Notes under the pieces: generated by a model
The model's input: only the letters and a program-made list of their open reading frames with translations
Databases searched by the model: none
Told to the model about the DNA's origin: nothing
Program-made: the position numbers and the translations under genes
Shown here: one piece after another, positions 56,175 through 64,000 of the stretch
Layout of the letters: each line of letters starts with the position of its first letter
How positions within the stretch are numbered: position 1 is the first letter of the stretch
Assembly (NCBI GenBank): GCA_946482365.1
Contig: CAMLQY010000008.1
Location: 23,874-87,873 of the forward strand
Source of the DNA: an uncultured Actinomycetes bacterium
Lineage (GTDB): Bacteria > Actinomycetota > Thermoleophilia > Solirubrobacterales > 70-9
DNA length: 64,000 nucleotides
Direction: 5' to 3'

Positions 56175-57473
56175 TCAGCCGGCCCGTGAGGGCTCGCCGG
56201 CTTCGCTCGCGCGTTTTGCCAGCGCTTCGCTGCGCTCTCCCAGCACCTCGACCATCCTGTCGAGGATCGGCCGATCCTGAAACTCCGATGGAAGCGACAG
56301 CCGGGCGGTCTCGACGGCGGCCCCGATCCTTTCCCGCATCGAGATCGCGCGTCGGCGGACCAGGGTGGGTTTCACGCCGAAGTCCCTCGCGAGGCGATCC
56401 AAGTGGCGAGCGCGGAGGTACTCGGGACGATTCTCGCTCCCGTAGCGCATCGCCAGCTTGCGGTCGGTTCCGTGGAATACGACCGTCGAGATGAGGTCGT
56501 AGAGAGGCGCCAGGCGGATCGAGCCGGGCCCCTCGAGCAGCAATGAGTAGTTCTTCGAGTGCGCGTCGTGGTTGGCGATCGCGAAGTTGAAGAGGAGGGC
56601 GTCGAGGAAGGCCGTGATGTCGCGGGCGGGGGCGCTGAAGCGGCGGCGGATCAGCTCCGCGCAGTCGGCCACGGTAGGGCCACCCTCTTTTTCGTACTTG
56701 ACCGCCGGCACCAGACCCAGTGCTTGGCAGAAGTCCTCTTGATGGATGCGACCGTCGGGGGTCTTCTTGCCGCGGTCGTAGCGATGGACCAGCAGGTACT
56801 CCTGCGAGTCGGCGACACGGGGGGTCGCTGCGGCGACGTTGAGGTTGACGTGCGCGGCGAGGCTCATGCAGAAGGCCTCGTTGACGATCGATTCGGCGAC
56901 GTGGGGGATCGGGGCCTTGAGTATCTCCGTGGTCGGGGGCTGCCCGTGGCTGAGCCCTATCTCGTCGCCTCTGACGAGAACGCCCACCTTGCTTTGGGCG
57001 CCTGCGAGCGAGAGGCGAAACCCCCCTCCGTCCTCGACCTCGTCGATCGCGGCGATGAGAGGCCGCTGGGGTAGATCCGCGAGAAGCCCTCCTAGCTCGT
57101 CCTCGCTCAACCAGCGCGGCGGCCGCGGGTCCCGGCCGGGCTTCGGCCCGCCCGCCGGCGCCACCGAGATCGCGCCCGCGCACTCACCGCCCAGCTCGTG
57201 GAGGAGCTGGAAGGGATTGGTCGCCGAGACGTGAAGCGTGCGAGCGATCGCTTTGAGGAAGTCGCCCTCGGGCAGCAGGCCCTCGAAGAACGGGGCGCAT
57301 TCCTCGTGGTCGAAGGGTTCGGGGCGGACTGGCAGGCTGAGCGACAGTGGTGGTCGCTCCCCGGCGACCCAGTCCTCGTCATATGTGAAGCGGAGCCTTG
57401 CCTGAGAACGCCGTTCGAGGATTCCGGCGATGATCCCGTGCATGTAGACGTCGAGTCCATCGACGTCGCTCAT
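56175..57473 (-). CDS. hipA: HipA-like Ser/Thr kinase toxin
   Basis: About 432 residues. The N-terminal domain (about 1-105) has the HipA_N pattern (PFFEGLLPEG). LSLAGAQSKVGVLV near 155 is the P-loop-like ATP motif, FNFAIANHDAHSKNYSLL near 293 holds the catalytic Asp-Asn (NHDAHSKN), and APLYDLIST near 322 the metal Asp. HipA kinases phosphorylate aminoacyl-tRNA synthetases such as GltX and induce dormancy. It overlaps hipB by 4 nt. All key residues are present, so it is probably active. Confidence 0.9.
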   Translation of the reverse strand: MSDVDGLDVYMHGIIAGILERRSQARLRFTYDEDWVAGERPPLSLSLPVRPEPFDHEECAPFFEGLLPEGDFLKAIARTLHVSATNPFQLLHELGGECAGAISVAPAGGPKPGRDPRPPRWLSEDELGGLLADLPQRPLIAAIDEVEDGGGFRLSLAGAQSKVGVLVRGDEIGLSHGQPPTTEILKAPIPHVAESIVNEAFCMSLAAHVNLNVAAATPRVADSQEYLLVHRYDRGKKTPDGRIHQEDFCQALGLVPAVKYEKEGGPTVADCAELIRRRFSAPARDITAFLDALLFNFAIANHDAHSKNYSLLLEGPGSIRLAPLYDLISTVVFHGTDRKLAMRYGSENRPEYLRARHLDRLARDFGVKPTLVRRRAISMRERIGAAVETARLSLPSEFQDRPILDRMVEVLGERSEALAKRASEAGEPSRAG

Positions 57474-57688
57474 CGGACTCGCCCCTCCAGCTCGATGCCG
57501 AGCGCGGCCAGCACCCGCAGCACGTTCTCGAGCCTGGCCGTCGCCTTGCCCCGCTCCAGTTCGCTGACGAAGCGAAGGTTCGTATAGGCGACCTCGGCGA
57601 CCTCTGTCTGCGTGAGGCCGAGCTCGTGCCGACGGCTGCGGATCAGTTCGCCGAGTTGCCTCGCGTCATGTATGGATCTGGGTTTCAT
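57470..57688 (-). CDS. hipB: HipB-like XRE antitoxin
   Basis: 72 residues, one XRE HTH: LGELIRSRRHELGLTQTEVA then YTNLRFVSELERGKATARLE. Binds and neutralises HipA and represses the operon. ATG 57688 lies 2 bp from the first of three identical-type operators. Short C-terminal strand (IELEGRVR), as in E. coli HipB. Confidence 0.88.
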   Translation of the reverse strand: MKPRSIHDARQLGELIRSRRHELGLTQTEVAEVAYTNLRFVSELERGKATARLENVLRVLAALGIELEGRVR

Positions 57689-57690
57689 TT

Positions 57691-57802
57691 TCCCGTTCGG
57701 GACAAAATAGCGATAGGAGCTGTCTGGGAGGGCTAATTGTCCCGTTCGGGAAAATTACTGCGTGAGCGGCTCTAAATCGAGCGCAATTCTTCCCGATCGG
57801 GA
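57691..57802. promoter_or_regulatory. Three HipB operators
   Basis: TCCCGTTCGGGA at 57691-57702 and 57740-57751, and TCCCGATCGGGA at 57791-57802. Spacings are 49 and 51 bp (nearly five helical turns), so all lie on one face of the DNA. The first touches the hipB start. Confidence 0.75.
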
Positions 57803-57925
57803 ATATCGCGGTCATAGGGCCAGTGACGCTCGCGGCGGCAATCCTGTCGTTCAAATACCGTCCACGGATGGATGTCAGTAGCTCAAACGGTGGACGGTAG
57901 GCGCTCCAGTGCCCAGGAGCTCGCG

Positions 57926-59014
57926 ATGAGCGATGAGCTCGTAGCCCTGGCCACGCAGCTGGTGGGCTACGACACCTCCGAGCCGGACGGGGTGCTGGAA
58001 GCGGCCGGATTCGTCAAAGGCTGGCTGGAGGCGCGAGGGATCGAGGCCTCGCACGACGAGGTGCGGGGGCTCCCCGTGCTTTGCGCCGAGGTGGGGCCGC
58101 AGGACGCCCCGACGGTCGTCCTGCACGGGCATCTCGACGTCGTCCCAGGCCGCCCGGGCCAGTTCGAGCCCCGGATCGAGGACGACCGCCTCTACGGGCG
58201 CGGCGCCTATGACATGAAGGGGGCGCTGGCGGCGATGCTGCTGACCACGGCGGCGATGCGCGAGCAGGACCAGGTGCGGGTGCGGCTGGGGATCGTCGGC
58301 GACGAGGAGTCCGAGGAGGAAGTCGACCGCGGCAGCGACCGGCTCGTCGACAGCGGCTTCACCGGGGACTTCGCGATAACCGGCGAGCCGACCGACCTGC
58401 ACATCGGCGTCGAGGCCAAGGGCGTGCTGGCGCTGCGGGTCCAGGTGAGCGGCGTCGCCGCGCACGGCGCCACCCCCTGGCTGGGCGACAACGCCGTCCT
58501 CAGGGCGATCGACGTTTTCCGCAGTATCGAGTCGCTACCGTTCGCCCGGCACAGCTCTGAGCTGTTCGACCGCCCATCGATCAACCTCGGCCGGATCCTG
58601 GGCGGCGACGCGCTCAACAAGGTGCCCGACCGATGCGCGATCGACGTCGACATCCGCTACCTGCCCGACCAGGACCCGGCCGGCCTGCTGGAGCAGGTCA
58701 GGGGCATCCCCGACGCCGAGGTCGAGCAGCTGTTCACCCGTCCGCCGGCCGTCGTCGATCGCAACCTGGCATACGTGCGGGCGCTTCGCCACGCGGCGAC
58801 CGAGCACCACGACGGCGAGCCGATGAGCGTCGGCCGCGACGGCGCCTCAGACGCCGTCTCCTTCCTGCGAGTGGGCGTGCCGGCGGTCGAGTTCGGCCCC
58901 GTCGGCGAAGGGCACCATGGCCCGGAGGAGTGGGTCTCGGTCTCCTCCCTGCACACATACCGGCAGACGCTCGACACCTTCCTGCGCTCGCTCCCTGCCC
59001 GTCTCGACGCCTGA
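57926..59014 (+). CDS. M20-family metallopeptidase (ArgE/DapE-like)
   Basis: About 362 residues. VVLHGHLDVVPG near 66 (metal His and Asp), GRGAYDMKGALA near 94 (bridging Asp), GDEESEEE near 130 (catalytic Glu) and ITGEPTD near 155 are the M20 motifs; residues 165-275 form the dimerisation lid. It cleaves N-acyl amino acids or small peptides; acetylornithine or succinyl-diaminopimelate are candidates but context gives no hint. ATG 57926 is chosen for the AGGAG upstream; an in-frame start at 57872 has none. Confidence 0.88.
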   Translation: MSDELVALATQLVGYDTSEPDGVLEAAGFVKGWLEARGIEASHDEVRGLPVLCAEVGPQDAPTVVLHGHLDVVPGRPGQFEPRIEDDRLYGRGAYDMKGALAAMLLTTAAMREQDQVRVRLGIVGDEESEEEVDRGSDRLVDSGFTGDFAITGEPTDLHIGVEAKGVLALRVQVSGVAAHGATPWLGDNAVLRAIDVFRSIESLPFARHSSELFDRPSINLGRILGGDALNKVPDRCAIDVDIRYLPDQDPAGLLEQVRGIPDAEVEQLFTRPPAVVDRNLAYVRALRHAATEHHDGEPMSVGRDGASDAVSFLRVGVPAVEFGPVGEGHHGPEEWVSVSSLHTYRQTLDTFLRSLPARLDA

Positions 59015-59020
59015 CCCGGC

Positions 59021-60625
59021 ATGGCTGAGACCGGCCTCAGCAAGCCACCGCCTTCGGGCGACCACGAGCCGGCGCCGAAGCCGAAGCGCTTCTGGTGGCG
59101 CTTCACGCTCGGCTCGGTGGTGATCGTCACCACCGTCGCCGCCGCCACCGCCGCCAGCATCCTGCTCTACGTCGGCAGCATCGCCGACGCCCTCTCGCAC
59201 AACGACGTGCTGCAGAACAAGGTCCAGCGCATCCTCGCCAAGACCCAAGGCGGCGAGCCGCAGAACATCCTCATCATCGGCTCCGACAAGCGAGCCTCAG
59301 AACCGGAAGACACGGGTCGCTCCGACACGACGATCCTGCTCCGCCTCGACCCCGACAAGAACGCGATCGCGCTGATGTCGATCCCGCGCGACCTCGAGGT
59401 CGAGATACCGGGCGTGGGGACCGAAAAGTTCACCGCCGCCTTCGCCTATGGGGGGCCAAAGTTGACCCTTCAGGTGGTCAAGGAACTGACCGGGCTGCCG
59501 ATCAACCACGTCGTCAACGTCGACTACCTCGGCTTCGTCCGCGCCGTCTACGCGATCGGCTGCGTCTACGTCGACATCGACCGCCGCTACTACCACTCCA
59601 ACGCGGAATCCTCCGAACAGTACGCGGAGATCAACGTGCAGCCCGGGTACCAGCTGATGTGCGGGAAGAAAGCGCTGCAGTACGTGCGCTACCGCCACAC
59701 CGACACCGACATCGTTCGCGCCGCCCGCCAGCAGGACTTCCTCAGCGCCGCCCGCCAGCGGGTGCCGATCAAGGACCTGGTCCTCGGCAGCAACGAACTG
59801 ATCGACGTCTTCACCCAGTACACGACCTCCGACATCAGCGACACGAAGGCGATGCTCGAGGTGCTCGAGCTGTTCATCGCCTCGCGCAACGCGACCATCA
59901 ACGAGGTCGACTTCCCGGCCGAACTCGGGCCGAGCTTCGTCTACTCCTCGCCGGAGAAGATCGCCGGCGCCGTCGACAAGTTCCTCGGCATCGAAGCCAG
60001 CGGTGGGCCGCGCGGCTCGCTGGACGAGGCCGAGGACAAGCCGAGGGACAAGGGCAAGCAGCGGGCAAAGGGGAAGAAGCCGAAGCCGAAGGTCAAGCCC
60101 AAGCCGCCCGGCAGCGACGGCCTGAGCGCTGCCGGCGAAACCGGCAAGGCGGAGGCGAAGGTCGTGGCCCGCAAGGTCAGCAACGGCTTCCCGGTCTTCT
60201 ACCCGAGCCGCCTTCCCCCCGGCGCTGCCTACGAGGAAAGCGACCCCTACCTTCGCATCCAGGATCCGCGCGTCTACCACTTCAAGGACACCGACGGCAA
60301 CCGCCACGGCGCCTACCGGATGGTGATCACCCTGGACCTGCCCGACGGCACCCATTACTTCGGCGTGCAGGGGATCCAGGGCTGGAGCGACCCCCCGATC
60401 CTCGGCGGCCCCAGCATCGAGCAGGAGATCCGCGGCCGCGACTATGAGATCTTCCTCGACGGCGACAGGATCAAGTTGATCGCCTGGCACCGGGGGGATA
60501 ACACCTACTGGATCTCGAACAGCCTGCTGCGGGTACTGACCAACGACCAGATGATCGGGATGGCACGCTCGGCACGGGTCAAGATTCCGAACACGAAGCC
60601 GAAGAAGGAAAGGGTGCAGCGATGA
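59021..60625 (+). CDS. LytR-CpsA-Psr (LCP) family glycopolymer transferase
   Basis: About 534 residues. A short cytoplasmic part, one membrane helix near 29-52, then the LCP domain: NILIIGSDKRASE near 82, GRSDTTILLRLDPDKNAIAL near 98 (Asp and Arg bind the pyrophosphate) and ALMSIPRDLEVEIP near 116; RYRHTDTDIVRAARQQ near 224 holds the conserved Arg pair. A Lys/Pro-rich linker (340-370) leads to an extra domain (390-520) of unknown type. It should move a polymer from undecaprenyl pyrophosphate onto the cell wall. Overlaps the next gene (ATGA). Confidence 0.9.
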   Translation: MAETGLSKPPPSGDHEPAPKPKRFWWRFTLGSVVIVTTVAAATAASILLYVGSIADALSHNDVLQNKVQRILAKTQGGEPQNILIIGSDKRASEPEDTGRSDTTILLRLDPDKNAIALMSIPRDLEVEIPGVGTEKFTAAFAYGGPKLTLQVVKELTGLPINHVVNVDYLGFVRAVYAIGCVYVDIDRRYYHSNAESSEQYAEINVQPGYQLMCGKKALQYVRYRHTDTDIVRAARQQDFLSAARQRVPIKDLVLGSNELIDVFTQYTTSDISDTKAMLEVLELFIASRNATINEVDFPAELGPSFVYSSPEKIAGAVDKFLGIEASGGPRGSLDEAEDKPRDKGKQRAKGKKPKPKVKPKPPGSDGLSAAGETGKAEAKVVARKVSNGFPVFYPSRLPPGAAYEESDPYLRIQDPRVYHFKDTDGNRHGAYRMVITLDLPDGTHYFGVQGIQGWSDPPILGGPSIEQEIRGRDYEIFLDGDRIKLIAWHRGDNTYWISNSLLRVLTNDQMIGMARSARVKIPNTKPKKERVQR

Positions 60626-61935
60626 CAGGGGATAGAGAGCCGATCGGGGTGATCGGGGTCGGCTGGGTCGGCCTGGTGACGGCCGCGTGCTTCGTCGAGC
60701 TCGGCCACCCGGTCGTCGCGCGCGACATCCTCGCCGAGAAGGTCGAGGCGCTCTCACGCGGCGAGACGACGATCCACGAGCCCGGCCTCGGTGAGCTGCT
60801 GCAGCGAAACGCAGAGCGGTTGACCTTCACCACCGAGATGGCGCGGGTGCTGGAGTCGGCGCGGCTGCTCTTCGTCTGCGTGGACACGCCCCCGACCCCC
60901 TCCGGTGATGCAGACCTCTCCCGGGTCCGCTCCGTGGTCGAGGAGCTGGGCGCCGGAGGCGAGCACGCGCTGGTGATGAAGAGCACCGTGCCCGCGGGCA
61001 CCGGCCAGGCGATCCGCCGTGAGCTCCCCGGGGCCCCTTACGTCTCCTGCCCCGAGTTCCTCAAGGAGGGATCCGCTGTCGAGGACTTCCTCCACCCCGA
61101 TCGGGTGGTGATCGGCGCGGACCCCGGCGACGAGTCCGCCGCCGACGCGGTGGCCCGCCTCTACGAGCCGCTCGGGGGCGAGATCGTGCGCACGGACGTC
61201 GCCAGCGCCGAGATGATCAAGCTCGCCTCCAACGCTTTCCTCGCCACCAAGATCTCCTTCGTCAACGAGATCGCCAACGTCTGCGAGGAGGTCGGTGCCG
61301 ACGTCGCCGAAGTCGCTCGCGGAATGGGCCTCGACCAGCGCATCGGCCCGGCCTTCCTGCGCGCCGGGATCGGCTACGGGGGCTCCTGCTTCCCCAAGGA
61401 CCTCAAGGCGCTGAAGCAGCTGGCCGGCAACACCGGCTACCACTTCCAGCTGCTCACCGCGGTGATCGAGGTGAACGAGCTGCAGAAGCGGCGGGTCGTC
61501 AAGAAGCTCCAGCATCGCCTCGGGTCGCTGGCGGGCAAGCGCGTGGCGCTGCTCGGCCTCGCCTTCAAGCCCGACACCGACGACATGCGCGAGGCCTCGA
61601 GCCTGGTCCTGGCGGCGCGGCTCCAGGGCGAGGGCGCCGAGGTCGTCGCGTATGACCCGGTCGCCGCGGATGCGGCGCGGAGCCTGCTGGAAGACGTCGA
61701 GTTCCGCGATTCCGCGATGGGGGCGCTGGAGGGCGCCGATGCGGCGGTCCTGGTCACCGAGTGGCCCGAGTTCGCTGAGCTCGACTGGACGGCGGCCGCC
61801 GAGAGCATGGCGCGACCCCTGCTGGTCGACGGGCGCAACTTCCTCGACCCCAACCTGCTCAGGAGCGCTGGCTTCGAGTACGAAGGCATCGGCAGAGCAG
61901 TAGAGGCCGCGGCCCATCCCGAACCAGCGTCCTAG
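60622..61935 (+). CDS. UDP-glucose/GDP-mannose dehydrogenase family protein
   Basis: About 437 residues. The NAD site IGVIGVGWVGLVTAACFVEL is at the N-terminus; FLKEGSAVEDFLHPDRVVIG near 146 and the catalytic Cys in GIGYGGSCFPKDLKAL near 250 are present. It oxidises a nucleotide sugar twice to the uronic acid, most likely UDP-glucose to UDP-glucuronate; GDP-mannose is possible given the neighbours. Shares one base with the next start. Confidence 0.93.
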   Translation: MTGDREPIGVIGVGWVGLVTAACFVELGHPVVARDILAEKVEALSRGETTIHEPGLGELLQRNAERLTFTTEMARVLESARLLFVCVDTPPTPSGDADLSRVRSVVEELGAGGEHALVMKSTVPAGTGQAIRRELPGAPYVSCPEFLKEGSAVEDFLHPDRVVIGADPGDESAADAVARLYEPLGGEIVRTDVASAEMIKLASNAFLATKISFVNEIANVCEEVGADVAEVARGMGLDQRIGPAFLRAGIGYGGSCFPKDLKALKQLAGNTGYHFQLLTAVIEVNELQKRRVVKKLQHRLGSLAGKRVALLGLAFKPDTDDMREASSLVLAARLQGEGAEVVAYDPVAADAARSLLEDVEFRDSAMGALEGADAAVLVTEWPEFAELDWTAAAESMARPLLVDGRNFLDPNLLRSAGFEYEGIGRAVEAAAHPEPAS

Positions 61936-62918
61936 TGCAGGCAATAGTCCTAGTGGGAGGCGAGGGGACGCGGCTGCGCCCCCTGACCGAGACGGTGCCG
62001 AAGCCGGCACTGACCCTGGTCGACCGCCCGTTCCTCGCTTACATGATCGAGTGGCTGGCGGGGCATGGCGTCACCGAGGTGGTGCTTGCCTGCGGCTTCC
62101 TTCCCGACGTGCTGAGCGAAGCGCTCGCCGGCGAGGAGGAGCGCGCGGGGGTTGCGATCAGCTACGTGGTCGAGCCCGATCGCCGTGGCACCGCCGGGGC
62201 GATCCGCTTCGCCGCCGACGAGCTGGGCGACCGGCTCGGGGACCGCTTCCTAGCTCTCAACGGCGACGTCCTCACCGACCTCGACCTCTCCGCCCTGCTC
62301 GGCACCCACCGCGAGCGCGGTGCACGGGCGACGCTCGGCTTGCACCGGGTGGAGGATTCCTCCGCCTACGGGCTGGTTCGCAGCGGCGACGGGGGGGAGG
62401 TCCTCGAGTTCCTCGAGAAGACCGGGGAGCCGGCACCGGGCGAGGTCAACGCCGGGATATACGTGCTCGAGCGCTCGGTGCTAGACCTGATCCCGCCCAG
62501 CGAGGAGGTCTCGATCGAGCGCGATGTCTTCCCGCGCCTGGTCGGCGACGGCCTGCACGGCCTCTGCCTGGACGGCTACTGGATGGACATCGGCACACCG
62601 GAGCGCTACCTGCAGGCGAGCTGGGACATCCTCGAGCGGCGAGTCGAGACTCGCGTGGAGCCGACGGCGCCTGGGATGCTCGTGGCGCCGGGGGCGAAGG
62701 TCTCGGCGGATGCGAGGCTGGGCCCGCGGGTCGTGCTCGGGCCCGGTTGTCGCGTCGCGGACGGTGCCGAGGTCCTCGGCTCGGTGCTGCTCGACGACTG
62801 CGTCCTCGGCGAGGGCGCGCGGGTCAGCGGCTCGATTCTCTCCGCCGGCGTCGAGGTGCCCGCCGGCGCCCGCCTGGATGGTGCCGTGGTCGGCCAGGGG
62901 GAAAGAGTTCCGGCCTGA
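61935..62918 (+). CDS. Nucleotidyltransferase for NDP-sugar synthesis (GDP-mannose pyrophosphorylase-like)
   Basis: About 327 residues. QAIVLVGGEGTRLRPLTETV is the nucleotide-binding signature, LNGDVLTDLD near 112 the metal site and GYWMDIGTPERYLQA near 215 the sugar side. A C-terminal left-handed helix (residues 240-327) has hexapeptide repeats. Close to the ManC/GMPP-type guanylyltransferases, but glucose-1-phosphate enzymes look similar. GTG start within the stop of the previous gene. Confidence 0.88.
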   Translation: MQAIVLVGGEGTRLRPLTETVPKPALTLVDRPFLAYMIEWLAGHGVTEVVLACGFLPDVLSEALAGEEERAGVAISYVVEPDRRGTAGAIRFAADELGDRLGDRFLALNGDVLTDLDLSALLGTHRERGARATLGLHRVEDSSAYGLVRSGDGGEVLEFLEKTGEPAPGEVNAGIYVLERSVLDLIPPSEEVSIERDVFPRLVGDGLHGLCLDGYWMDIGTPERYLQASWDILERRVETRVEPTAPGMLVAPGAKVSADARLGPRVVLGPGCRVADGAEVLGSVLLDDCVLGEGARVSGSILSAGVEVPAGARLDGAVVGQGERVPA

Positions 62919-62937
62919 GGGTCGAAATCCCGGTCTC

Positions 62938-63909
62938 ATGCTCAACGACGTCCTCGCGATACCCGACCACCTGCGTGACGCGCTCTGGCGGGTCGAGTCG
63001 GCGCGGCTCGAGCCCGCCGACGCAGCGGGCTTGATGGTTTGCGGCATGGGGGGCTCGGCGATCGGCGGCGACCTTGCCGCTGCGGCTCTGGGCGACCGGC
63101 TCACCCGTCCGCTGCTGACCGTGCGCGGCTACGCGTTGCCGAGCTGGACCACCCCCGAGTGGACGGTCCTCTGCTCCAGCTACTCCGGCGAGACGGAGGA
63201 GACGCTGGCCTGCTTCGAGGCGGCCGGGGCCCTCGGCGCACGGCGGATCGTCGCCAGCACGGGAGGTGCCCTCGCCGACGGCGCGCGCGGAGCCGGGGTG
63301 CCGGTGGTCGGGCTGCCGGGGCTGCTGCCGGCGCCGCGGACCGCGATCGCCTACACGCTGGTCTGTGCGACCGAGGTGGCCGCCGTCGCCGGGATCGCCC
63401 CCCGGATTCATGCCGAGGTGGACGCCGCAGCCGCCTTCCTGGCCGAGCGGTCCGTCCAGCTGCAGGCCCTCGCCTCCGAGCTGGCGACTCGCCTCGGCGG
63501 GACCGTGCCCGTGATCATGGGAGCCGGCCTCACCGCGCCGGTCGCCCGCCGCTGGAAGACGCAGGTCAACGAGAACTCCAAGCTCCACGCCTTCTTCTCC
63601 GAGCTGCCCGAGGCCGATCACAACGAGATCTGCGGCTGGCCAGGCGACGCTTTCTCGGCCGTGCTGATCGAAGACGCCGGCCAGCACCCGCGAGAGCGCC
63701 GCCGCTTCGAGCTGACCGGAGAGGCGATCGCCGCGACCGGCGCCGAAGCGATCCGCATCGAGACCGAGGGAGAGACCTGCGTCGCCCGCCTGCTCTGGGC
63801 GACGATGCTGGGCGACCTCGTCTCGCTCGCCCTGGCCGAGGCGCGCGGTGTGGACCCCCTCCCCATCGACGCGATCGACGACTTCAAGGCGGCGCTGGGA
63901 AATCCTTAG
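62938..63909 (+). CDS. SIS-domain bifunctional phosphoglucose/phosphomannose isomerase
   Basis: About 323 residues. MVCGMGGSAIGGDLAAAAL near 37 and SSYSGETEETLACFEAA near 80 are the SIS sugar-phosphate site. FFSELPEADHNEICGW near 220 has the conserved Glu and His of the PGI/PMI group. It supplies mannose-6-phosphate from fructose-6-phosphate, upstream of GDP-mannose. ATG 62938 is chosen; the longer frame overlaps the previous gene. Confidence 0.9.
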   Translation: MLNDVLAIPDHLRDALWRVESARLEPADAAGLMVCGMGGSAIGGDLAAAALGDRLTRPLLTVRGYALPSWTTPEWTVLCSSYSGETEETLACFEAAGALGARRIVASTGGALADGARGAGVPVVGLPGLLPAPRTAIAYTLVCATEVAAVAGIAPRIHAEVDAAAAFLAERSVQLQALASELATRLGGTVPVIMGAGLTAPVARRWKTQVNENSKLHAFFSELPEADHNEICGWPGDAFSAVLIEDAGQHPRERRRFELTGEAIAATGAEAIRIETEGETCVARLLWATMLGDLVSLALAEARGVDPLPIDAIDDFKAALGNP

Positions 63910-63910
63910 T

Positions 63911-64000
63911 ACCCGAGCGGGGTAGGGCCGTGGGGGGGGGGGGGGGACAAAAGAGGGGCGGGGCGGGGCGGGGGGGGTGTTGGTGTGGCCCCCCCCCGGC
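63911..64000. other. Low-complexity G/C homopolymer end
   Basis: Runs of 14 G, repeated GGGGC units and a run of C occur nowhere else in the window. Most likely low-quality sequence at a contig end, not biology. Confidence 0.7.

Overview
The window is very GC-rich, densely packed bacterial DNA with many GTG/TTG starts and ATGA/GTGA stop-start overlaps. Its content points to an actinobacterium outside the mycobacteria and streptomycetes, most likely of the class Thermoleophilia (Solirubrobacterales-like). Supporting signs are a paired ArsA/Get3 ATPase locus, a GH57/GT4/methyltransferase polysaccharide cluster like M. tuberculosis Rv3030-Rv3034c, and the order rpmE-(DUF1385)-prfA-prmC-tsaC-glyA-wecA-atpIBEFHAGDC, close to M. 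tuberculosis Rv1298-Rv1311. The taxonomic call is inference. The last ~90 bases are low-complexity and look like a contig-end artefact.

Layout. 1-8.0 kb: end of an unknown gene, two ArsA-type ATPases, a divergent parA-ftsZ operon, a gamma-glutamyltransferase and a class III nucleotidyl cyclase. 8.0-9.0 kb: an AbiEi/DUF559-type gene whose start and stop codons both lie in related palindromes. 9.0-14.4 kb: methyltransferases, GH57 branching enzyme, GT4 glycosyltransferase and hexapeptide acyltransferase, a probable methylglucose-polysaccharide-like cluster. 14.4-26.1 kb: acyl-CoA metabolism (MeaB GTPase, acyl-CoA dehydrogenase, aldehyde dehydrogenase, thioesterase, thiolase, acyl-CoA mutase large subunit) with HxlR and XRE regulators, a nucleotidyltransferase pair, PepA and a HAD hydrolase. 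26.1-30.8 kb: a visibly more AT-rich accessory island (nucleotidyltransferase, PHP-SMC TrlF-type ATPase, transposase remnant, degenerate tRNA-like sequence, HigBA-like pair) separating the mutase large subunit from its B12-binding subunit. 30.9-38.3 kb: mutase small subunit, etfBA and ETF-quinone oxidoreductase, a hydrolase/TetR pair and a membrane diguanylate cyclase. 38.3-56.1 kb: translation genes, an orphan MlaE permease pair, a hairpin-rich gap, a lysyl-oxidase-like secreted protein, glyA, wecA and a complete F-type ATP synthase operon. 56.1-57.9 kb: hipBA with three evenly spaced operators. 57.9-63.9 kb: M20 peptidase, LCP ligase and nucleotide-sugar genes for cell-envelope polysaccharide.

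How it fits together. The acyl-CoA genes form a route in which acyl-CoA dehydrogenase passes electrons to EtfAB and ETF-QO, while thiolase, mutase and MeaB handle short and branched acyl-CoAs; the mutase carries the Phe/Gln pair typical of isobutyryl-CoA mutase. The polysaccharide genes at both ends plus wecA and LCP suggest substantial glycan synthesis.

The most unusual signal is a set of palindromic repeats that sit at gene boundaries or inside genes: a ~79-bp element inserted in the same frame in both parA and ftsZ; palindromes containing the start and stop of the AbiEi-like gene; a 56-bp dyad that forms the C-terminal tail of PrmC and recurs at 19.2 kb; and several hairpins between 43.9 and 44.3 kb.
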